Source of the DNA: Priapulus caudatus
Lineage: Eukaryota; Priapulida; Priapulimorpha; Priapulimorphida; Priapulidae
DNA length: 31,988 nucleotides
Reading direction: 5' to 3'
Assembly (NCBI RefSeq): GCF_000485595.1
Contig: NW_014577666.1
Span: forward strand, 118,781-150,768
The position numbers were made by a program, and so were the translations under genes. Under the pieces are notes generated by a model. It searched no databases. It was not told the DNA's origin and was given only the letters and a program-made list of their open reading frames with translations. Below, one piece after another: positions 1 through 10,400 of this stretch (position 1 is its first letter; each line of letters opens with the position of its first letter).

Positions 1-541
1 ATCCGAGATTAGGTGGACAGCCACGGGCAGGTCAACTCGAAAAAATAAAATTATTCACACTGCTTCTGTACATCAGCATCACTGAGTGGCATGTCTGCAG
101 CGTTTGTTTACAGTCACAAGTTATTAGAAGTAAACTGTTGAAAATTACTGTTATTGGGTAGCCTTGTTAAATTAGGTTTTGGAAAACAAATAACCTTGAA
201 AACAAGAATTTTGGTTTCTGAACGGGTCTTGTCGACCTATGACGTCAGAGTTCAGATAAGCACCGCACTCTCCGCAGTCCGTAGACTGGTACTCACTCCG
301 CACTTTTACCCCCCATCGAGTAATCGAGGTCGGGAGCAAGTACCAGTCTAACGCAGTCGCGATCAAGAGAATCAATTATTTTAAATTATATACATTTTAA
401 CAAAAATCAATTCGCTAACGCCAGTCTATTAATTACATTAAAAAATGTTCTAGTTTAAATAAGATTTTATATTTACTGTGTGTATCATTAGGTGTTTGTA
501 TTTCGTGTTATTTTTATAGTACGTTTGTTTGTATTTATCTG

Positions 542-554
542 CCACAAGGTGGCA
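542..554 (+). promoter_or_regulatory. CTCF-like motif just upstream of the PSMA1 start codon
   Basis: CCACAAGGTGGCA matches the CTCF core consensus (CCASYAGRKGGCR) at all but one position. It lies 28 bp before the PSMA1 ATG, in the presumed 5' UTR or core promoter. The same 13 bases occur at 21142-21154 in the second copy of this region, although the surrounding sequence there carries many indels. The motif match is seen; binding is only inferred. No TATA box is evident nearby. Confidence 0.3.
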
Positions 555-582
555 CTACTGCCATTAGTTTTAACCGGTTAAC

Positions 583-1171
583 ATGGTGAGTTTGCAAACT
601 TTCATTTCTTAATCATTTCATTTCAGTTCAGGAGTATATGTTATGGTATTAGATATTATTCAGATACAAATATAGATGCAACTTGCTCCTATGTGATATA
701 TTGCATTTGTGTTTTCACACAAAACAATACTTGTTTGATAAACTGTAAGATGGAATTTTGTTTACTAAATGTGCCGTGTGATGTACGGTCTGAGACGGTG
801 TGACTGTGAGCGTACAGGCTACGTTTCTACATGATATATCATCGGCCCCAATTCTACTCTGGGCCCCTGCAAATAAATCATCATCCTCGTTATTCCATCT
901 ATGCCCCGTTAGCGTATGATATCATGCACACAATGATAATCTACCTAATTAACTAAAAAATCCAACATAATTTCACCTGCGTTGCATTTCATACGTACGG
1001 TACAAAAGTTTCAGTGCTAGAGTAAAATAGTAAGGCCGTGGCTACGCGTCCGGACATCCATCTCACACAGTCATCTTGCGACACGTACACGCATGATTGG
1101 CGCAACGGGGCGCTCTTCTGATTGGCCGAGGTGTGTGTGTGTATGCGTGAGAGAGAGAGAGAGAGAGCTAG

Positions 1172-1209
<38 letters not shown>

Positions 1210-1452
1210 TGTGTGGAGTGCACAGTGTGTGTGTGTGTGTGTGGTGAGTGCAGCGTGTGTGTGTGTGTGTGTGTGTGAGTGCACGTGTGTGTGTTATGTT
1301 ATGTTTTCATACTTGTCGGTGTTCACTACACTGGATATAATGACAAGGTAGTAAGTGCCTTCAGGGATAACCCAATAAACAAACAGGTGCATAATGATGA
1401 TGTGAGTGCAATGCAACTGGTGTCCTCCTGTGTGTGTGTGTGTGTGTGTGGC

Positions 1453-1492
<40 letters not shown>

Positions 1493-4400
1493 TGACGTCG
1501 CGTGCGTGCGTGTGTGGTGAGAGAGCTAGAAGGTGTGTGTGTGTGTGGAGAGAGAAGAGAGAGAGAGCTAGAGGTGTGTGTGAGAGAGAGGAGAGAGAGC
1601 TAGAGGGTGTGTGTGTGAGAGAGAGAGAGAGCTGTGCGTGTGTGTGTGAAAAGAAGAGAGAGAGCGAGATAGGACGGATGAAAGGATAGACGGGCAGCAG
1701 TGCATATATATATTTTTACGGCAATCAGCAGAGTGTCCTGTTGCGCAATCATGCGTGTACGCAAGTTGCAGCACGATCACTGTGTGAGTGGATTTCGGAT
1801 GCGTAGCCGCTGGAGGGTAGGCGACCGGTTTCCGGACGCGTAGCCACTGCGAAAATAGTATTAGTAGGGTCAAAAATATGTTAACTTTGGTACTTTCACG
1901 TAATAACTTCACACCTATGAGCAAGTTGAATAGAGATTTCGACCATCGTTTCATGCAGACAACCCAGGGTTCTCCATACGTTTGCGCCAAACGGGGGGCG
2001 CGCGCGGCCCGTTTGGGAAAACTCCCCCTGTTTCAATGCGTTGCGCCCCGTTTAAATTACCTCCGCCCCGATTAAATTCCACCACAATATAAAAGTTTGC
2101 CAGCGCGGGAATCGATCGTCACAGAAGTACCATTCGACCAGGACACCCGGCGTGTGTATTTTTACAGTACCAGACGCATGCACTGGGCAGACAATACACA
2201 AGTCAAAAAGTCAACCTGTCCACACCCAACACTAACTGTACACCGCTCGACTAGTGCTTATATATACAAGAACCCCAAATACCGTCTATGGTGTGGTGGC
2301 GATTTTACGCATTAATTAGTGGTAGCGGTAAAAAAACACGCGCCCTATGTTCCTCCCCCTCCCCCTTCCCTTCCTCTCCCCCCTGTTTGAATTTCATCCT
2401 GGGGAGAACCCTGAACACCATACATCACACCTCTTAAAATTATATCTGGTGGCATGAAGGCGGAATACTCTGCAGTTTCTAAATAGGTGTGAAGTTATTG
2501 CATAGAAATACCAAGTTAATGCATTTTTATCCCATAAGGCTGGCATTCGCAATGCAGGGCAAGTACACACATGCAGAAGAGAAAGAGTGGGTTAAGGGGA
2601 TAGAAAGTAAGTGAGCGATGGATGGTTTCTTCTTCTTCTTCTTCTTCTTTTACTTCTTCTTCTTCTTTCTCCTCCTCCTCCCCCTCCTACTCTTCTTCTT
2701 TTTCTTATTCTTTCTTATCTTTGGGGCTTCTCTCGAGGATATGTTTTCAAGCTCCTGGCATCAAGGCACTTTGAGGAAGTGACTGGTCATGTATAACACT
2801 CTCACGTTATTCGTGTTTGTTTTCTAGAAGTCCTCCCACTATGAAAGCCTGTCCCAGAGAAACATTGATCTCTGCAAAACTGCATTCATTTAAATAATCT
2901 TGGACTTGCGCACTCATTGGACATTATTCCTTATGAAGTGCCCAGTGTAGAAGTAGAGTAGACATGTATTAAAGTGTCTGCGGCATGTTTTACAGTTCCG
3001 AAATCAGTACGACAACGACGTGACAGTATGGTCCCCCCAGGGACGCATTCATCAGATCGAATATGCTATGGAGGCAGTGAAGCAGGGAGCGGCCACTGTT
3101 GGTGTCAAGTCCAGCACACATGCAATTCTAGTGGCACTGAAGGTGTGTGAATGCTAAGGATTGATAATTTCTAACATTTGCAACCTAGTCCTGCATTGCT
3201 TGAATAGGGTAAACAATTCACGTTTTTTACTTGGTAGTCATACAAACTACTAAATTTTGTGATCCACATATGATTTAGGCTAGTAGTTCAGATTGGCTTT
3301 GTTTGATCAAACTGTTGGTACTTGCCATTCCTCTAAAACATTGGTTTTAAAGTATTTGTAAGATGAAAGCTGTAAGTTTTCTGACAGGTAAACTATAAAT
3401 TGATTAAGTTAAATCGTAAATCTCAATATGTGTATCTAATTCGTACTGTTGATGAACTCTAGAATAATTGACACCTTGTGTCATTTATATGTGCATAACC
3501 TTACTACCAAATTCATATTAGGTTATCCAACTTCAATGCTGGTTACTAATAAAAGGGTCAACTGGAAATCATCTGCATTAATCATCAGTTGTTTACAATT
3601 TGAATTACAACTGCCGAAGCAGGTGCAACAGTGGTTTCTTTAACCACACATTTTCACATGCGTGCTATTCCGCGCACATGCTCGGTTTGTCACCCGGGTT
3701 AAAATATAATGAATATGCATATCTTTAGTACTCCTGCTAGTATTGTCACATGATGACGGTATTGTTTATAGGCTTGTTGTCGGGCAAAAGTTGGACAAAT
3801 TTTTTAGCTTGTTTGTTGATAAACAACATTCAACTATCTGGTTTGTAACGTAACCAGCAGTGAAATTTGACAAACTAATATGAACTGGCAATAAGGATAT
3901 ATAGTTATAAATGACACAATGTGTCAGCTGTTTTATTAATTGGCAACAGTATAGATTGCCAAACCAGTCATCGCTAAAATCGGAGCCGTGTTTCATGTGT
4001 AATTGTAATAGTTGCAGACTGCCATGAGTTTCACACTCCAATCTCATTTCACATTTGTCTTCACTTCTGTAAGTGGGTTACAATATGATGTTGCTTGCAG
4101 AGATCAACGTCCGAGTTGTCAGCGCATCAGAAGAAGATCATTCAGATTGATGATCACGTTGGGATTTCTATTGCCGGTCTTACAGCTGATGCCCGTAGTT
4201 TAAGGTATTGTTCCATGTTTAACACTAAATTTATCACAGTAGTAATGAAGAGACTAACCATAGTTAAAGAAAATTGCATTATAGTTGGTTTACAGCTTCT
4301 TAAAAAGCCTGATTTATTCATGTGTTTTGTCATGTCGACCATTTAATTGTTTTACTTGTATACTACATTTTTTGCTGATAGAGAATTTAAGATATGTAAT

Positions 4401-7400
4401 TGTATACATGGTCGTACACATTATTATAGGAAAGTAGTACTTTGTAGCACCCTAGTAGAGGGGGCAGTGGACCTATTGAAAGGTATTTGCTGATAAGAAT
4501 GTGATTGCGTTCTATTTGTAAAATTGTAGTATGCGTGCATTGTGTTAGTGCATATGTACATGTTGTTTGTGTATGGTCACATGTACATATACAAAATATA
4601 TACTGATTAGCAATTTGGATAATATTAAACATTACTAGCAGGCATAGACAATTTTCCTTCATAAATTAGATGGTTGAATCAACCTTTTGACACCAGGAAA
4701 TGTTTAAATGTTGTAGTTGTTTATATTTTTTTTTCAGTCGCTACATGAGAAACGAATGCTTGAACAACGTATATGCCTATGGCACTCCTCTCCCTGTTTC
4801 CAGACTCGTCACTACGGTTGGAAATAGTATCCTTGACTGTTTTGTAATGTGTTCAAGATGTGAACATTAGAAATGAGCAAATTCATGATGTCATTTGATA
4901 TTGGAATTTGTAATCATGACGATAATCAGCATATTCTCTGAACAATAGTTATAGCAAATAAAGCATTGTCATTATAGTTTAATATCGCAATTTACATTGC
5001 TTGCTTTATATTTGCGGATATCTGCAGGTAAACTTTTGATTGTCACGGGTATAGCAATGGTGCTAGGAACAGTGGTGGTGGCATTTGCTGTGGTAAAAAT
5101 GGTTGTAGTAGTAATGCAGGGCATTTCTCTCATTAATCTTATAAAAAAATAAAATGTAAATATTAAATAGTAATTTATTCATAACAGTAAACAAACCAAT
5201 AACAAAGGATAGAAATGTAGAAAACAATTATTCTGATATTACCTAAAATCTATCTAAAATCTTGCTGTTGAATTTTCTTAACTGCATCACTTTAGAGTTG
5301 CAGGTGTGCACACAGAGATATGGCCGAAGACCATTTGGTATTGGACTGCTGGTAGCTGGTTATGATGTAAGTATAATCATAATTACGTGTGTAATATATC
5401 ATACATTATGGTTTAAAGAGATAATTTACAGCCATACTCATATTAGCAATTTAAATTGGAGTTAGCTCAAATATGCAGTTTAAGGGTAGTGTATATAGCA
5501 AGCGAGAGAAATTCTCATATGATTTGTGTAATGTATCTTGCAACAGGAAATGGGTCCTCACATCTACCAGACTTGTCCATCCGCTAACTACTTTGACTGT
5601 AAAGCGATGGCAATAGGAGCCCGGTCCCAGTCAGCACGGACCTTCCTAGAGAAACACCTAAATTCCTTCAAGAGCATTAGTAAGTTGTGCACTGCTTACA
5701 GCTGGGTATTAACACAATGTGTAGGGTTAAATGCTCATTGTTATACTTGATTTAACATCAGCAGGAGAAGGTATGACTCCTTCAATATTCTGCTAAGCTA
5801 TACATAAGTAAAATTCGAACGTATGAAGTACAGTACTGCTCTATGTGTTTTAAATTCTTATTCTGGTGTAATGTTTATGAGGTGAAGTTGTCTGTTTAGA
5901 GAACCGGTAGTCGGTTAGATTTCCCAAAGCCTGATATAAAATTAATATCTACCCCTGTGTATGGATTTAGTTGGACACTAGTGTTGATCTCACATGATAT
6001 CATTGCATTACAGTTTTATGTTCTGGTATATGCAATAATACCCCACGTTACGGCAACTCCGGTTATGTAATTTCGTCCTTGCATAATGATTTCGCCCTAT
6101 TTACTAACGTTTGTCCTGGAATGCATAAATCACGTAATGTGGGGTATTACTGTATTACATCGTTTGTTGAAAATATAGGGAAATGCAGTCTGCAATAGAT
6201 TTTGAGTCTTACAGTCATGCTTGCTGAAATTGCATTTCTACCTAATGATCATTATTAATGTTACTCTGTAATATTAAGGCATGTGACATCAATTATCAGC
6301 GCTCCAAGCGGCGACGGAAAACGATAGCCAAAATGCTTAGAGGCGTTTAGGTTGCTGAATAAGCTGGATGCGAGGCTGTGTGAGGCATGTGGGAGGGGAG
6401 GTTTAGGGGCCAATATCTCAGCCTAGGAGTATCGTATTGACAAGCGGTTGGTCTTGTTTTAGAGAGCAAAGAATTCTGCTTAATGCAATACCATAAAATT
6501 ATTCTAGACTTGCAGGCAAAGTAGAATAATGTTGTCGTGAAATAGCACTATTTTCCCGTTTTCCCGTTGTACACTCTAGGTATTATTAGCTCTTGATATT
6601 ATGATATACTACAATTTGTACACCCTGAATTTCACCAGCATTAACAAGATTACGGTCTTACCTGCTCAACTGTACTCTGCAGCCGTTGTTCAAGGGTATT
6701 AATGACTTTTATCTTTCCTTGATTGGCCAGTAGCTCTATGCCCCCAGCACTGAAACGATTATATCGATAATTCTCACTAACCACAAATCACAACGAATGC
6801 ATTTGGCTGACAATGATTTGCATTGCAGAATTGCAGAAACACTTGTCACGCTTTACTTATAAGACAACAATAATTCAGCTTTGAGCATTATTGAAAAACG
6901 ACTTTTTAATGGATGATAATTATGGAAGCTGTGTTTAAATTTCCCTTTACCGACAAAAATACCATAGCAGCAACATGGCAGTTGTGAGCATAGCACCAAT
7001 GCCAGTCATCGTACTTACAAGGCAATGCAATCCACCACACTTACATTTCTGCAGGGAGATAGCTCTCCTTGTCGATGCTTAGCTTCACGTTTGTACCAGT
7101 CGCAGCCTTAACTTGAGTGACAGCACTGGGAAACACCGACTCAACCAGTGCCACATCCTTCTGCCGACATCTGATCACAACAGTGTGTTCCAGTAGTTGG
7201 AACAGACCCTAGACAAGCCCATACATCGGCATCAGGACATAATGTAACGGATGTCTGACTACGCCAAAAAACACTTACCAGCCTAAAGTTACAGCTTCAC
7301 AACTTATTAGGCAATATTTCTGGGTAATTATCTGAAGACACAAGTACACCAATTAAGATATGTGATCAAAAATCATGAATAAAAGAACAATGAAAAAAAT

Positions 7401-10400
7401 TGAATTCCACGATCTGGGCATAGAGGAGCTCACAGTTTTGTGCCCTAAAACATCATCTACAATAAATAGTGTCATCGTTACTAAAGTAATCTTGACAACT
7501 GTCAATAACATTGAGTAAGCCACTGAACATCCCTCATGTAGGCAGCACCACCTACATAGTACAGTTACCACGCATGTTAAAGGTAGCTTCCCTCGAACTT
7601 TCCACGTAAATTTGTGTAACAAACCACTGTAAGAACTTAAGTAAATAACTCACTACACTTTAACTGAACGTTAGCTTTGAAAATAAAACTGTAAAAATAT
7701 GTATCAAGCCTATATTTGCTCATCGAAGAAACAACTCAAAAAACGCTTTTCGCCGCGGTTCCAGGGTGATGCTCCATTAGGAGCGTTCCCAACTTTAATG
7801 TCATTAATGTCGTGATATAAAAGAGATATAAAGGGGGGTGGATCGATATCAATTAGATATCAAGGGGGGTTAGATATGAAATAGATATCAAGGGGGGGTG
7901 GATCGATATCAATTAGATATCAAGGGGGGTTAGATATGAAATAGATATCAAGGTGGGGGTTATATAGGGTATATAAAGGGAGCAAGCAACATTGAGACTG
8001 GGGTATGTTCGCTTCGTTTCGCTGGACTTCGTTGCTCGAGCAAGCTAAATACAGAACAAGGCCATGTTCGCTTCGCTTCGCTCGCCTTCGTTGCGCGAGC
8101 AAGCGAAATACAGAGCGGAGGCCATGTTCGCTTCGTTTTGCTGGACTTCGTTGCTCAAGCAAGCTAAATACAGAACAAGGCCATGTTCGCTCGCCTTTGT
8201 TGCTCGAGCAGGCGAAATAAAGAGCAGTGCATCTTCCCTTCGTTTCACTAGCCTTCGCTGCTCGAGCAAGCAAAATACACAGCGGGGCCATTTTCGCTCC
8301 GTTTCGCTGGACTTCGCTGGTCGAGCCAGCAAATTAGAGACGAGGGGTATGTTCGCTTCCTTGCGAGGAAGAGAGAGGGAGAGGAGAGAGAAATGGAGGG
8401 AAAGAGGTCGAGTGAGAGAGAATGACAGAGAGAGATAGAGATAGACATCGTTACAGAGAGAGATAGAACCATTGGGTCATAACCTGCCAGTGTGTATAAT
8501 TTTACATACCATGGTTCATACATACATAACACGGCAAGTGTGCAGAGCGGAACAATCGCCGCATAGCGGCAACGGTAAACGCGTTTGAAACATTTGACCC
8601 GAACGTTTTACTTTGTAGTCTAAAGCTTTGAATGAACATATTCCTGAGAATTCTTTTTTCCACCTATCACACATATATAGGCAAGTAGAAGCGTGCAATG
8701 TTAAAATAATTCACTTTTGGCTGATTTTATGTTTGCCGCTTGAAAGTTCGAGGGAATATCCCTTTAATAGTTTGTTAGGCTAGCTAGTTTCGAATCCTGC
8801 TTCACATGTACACAATTTTGTGTTAGAAAATATAAAATTCTATGCTTTTATGATTTAAAATGTTAATTATATTTTAAATGTTACCCAATTAAAATGTCAT
8901 TTGATTAACATTTTCAGGTAACATTGGGATATTATCATCATGAATAAATTTATATAGTGATATAGTTAAACACTGATATTGTTTACACAGAAATACTTAG
9001 TTAAACACAAGTGCTAAATTGTTAATTAATTGTTACCTGCAAATTTGTCTGTCACTTTAAAACAAAATAAACAAGTGAATTTGTTCTAGAATGTTACAGA
9101 AACAATGCCCAGTTACCTGCACGATAAGACCTTCTAGAATCTGTGCGTACTTCTGCTGGTTCTTTGTGACATCTCCAAGTCGTCTGACATTCTCATCAAC
9201 AATGTTCTGCAAGATTCACATTTTGTTTGAAGGACGCAACAAGACTAACATGCAGAACAAGAACACACGCGTTTTACAAACTCACCTCTAATCAGACAAA
9301 ATATATGTTTTGTTGTGTATAACATGTGTTGTATATATCTATGCAGTCACTAAACGCGGGAGAGGCGTGTTACTGGGTGATATGGGGCTAGGATTACCTA
9401 GAAGTACTCGATTTTTATCGCTTTATATCTCGGCACAGGAACATCGTAGAGACAAGCGGTTGATCTTATATTGGCTAGCTATGACTCCTGCATAATATTC
9501 CGGTAGATAAGTATCAAAAAAAAAAGGTAGGTAAACTTTATTAATTTTGCTGAAACGACACCATGGTTTTCCTATTTCAGCGTTGTACGCTCTGGGGTTA
9601 ATGGGCTCTTGATACCTTCACATGGTCCTCCCTTGTTTTCAGAACCTTGAGCCTTGCCTGGTTTAGCATATTCGAAGCTTGAATCTTTCTCTGCAACTCC
9701 ACTTGCTTCTCCTTTTTCTCGTAGAAGTCCATGATCTTCACTCTCTGCTGCTGAACCAGCCTACCTTTCTCTATGTTAAACTCCTCTTCTGCCTAATGCC
9801 AATAAAGGGGATAGAAAAGATTTAATATGAAGCACTAGAAAATCTGTTTAACATACATACTATATCAGAGGTAGAATTACACTACAGTGCTGATGGCAAG
9901 TTCTGCAGCTGTTGTCCTTACTAGCCATAATTTAATCCCCCTGAATATTTATTAAACAGATAACTTTGATCCTGGATAGCGTTATGGGGCCTTGCATTAA
10001 TGCATCAGTACAACAGAATGTTGTTCCGTGTCTACAAAAATATGGATTGATCTAAACTGAACTTACCTTCGCCTCAATTTCTTCGGCTTTTTCATTGGCT
10101 TCTTGCTCAATGAAGGCCATCATATGCTTGATCTAAATTAAACATTACACATTGTATTCAACAACTTTCTAACCTATAGAATATTAGATATGTAATGGAG
10201 TGTACATGCTGAGGTTGTGTAATGATTTCCAGCTAACGTGGATGAACTCGTGGCACATGCATTACGATCCCTGAGAGACACACTGCCGAATGAAATTGAC
10301 TTGAATACCAAGGTAAGGGCAAAACATGCTTGCCAGTGTAGGACTTTTTAAAAACAATTTTGTTAGTTATCATTTCTTTTACAAATTGAGAAAATTATTT

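Larger units (their letters stand above)
1033..1851. mobile_element. DNA transposon relic with long inverted repeats, 9-bp TSD and microsatellite core (copy A)
   Basis: The ends are inverted: GTGGCTACGCGTCCGGA on the left is repeated as its complement before 1851. The similarity continues through ACACGTACACGCATGATTG for roughly 80-150 bp with gaps. AAAATAGTA is present directly on both sides (1024-1032 and 1852-1860), which fits a 9-bp target-site duplication. Long inverted repeats with a 9-bp duplication recall Mutator-like elements, but no transposase is present. The interior holds GT/GA runs and a short unique core (about 1294-1425). It sits in PSMA1 intron 1. Confidence 0.7.
1..2600. repeat. 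Duplicated block, copy A (PSMA1 upstream region, exon 1, start of intron 1)
   Basis: This block matches 20592-24137 collinearly and in the same orientation over its whole length. Shared landmarks include GTCAACTCGA, the CTCF-like motif, the ATG with GTGAGT donor, the 819-bp element and the GAAAGAGTGGGTTAAGG end. Copy A is contiguous with the rest of PSMA1 and so is the genic copy. The true left limit may lie before the window. Confidence 0.9.

Noticed and set aside
6361-6395. ATGCCTCACAC on the - strand as a possible last V-ATPase E exon (Met-Pro start of the tail)
   Set aside because: After Met-Pro the reading does not match the conserved tail, and it borders a dispersed repeat.
7920-8532. 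Frames of 71-124 codons on both strands over the tandem arrays
   Set aside because: The period is 59-60 bp with one 48-bp unit, so frames drift between units. Openness follows from repeat composition.
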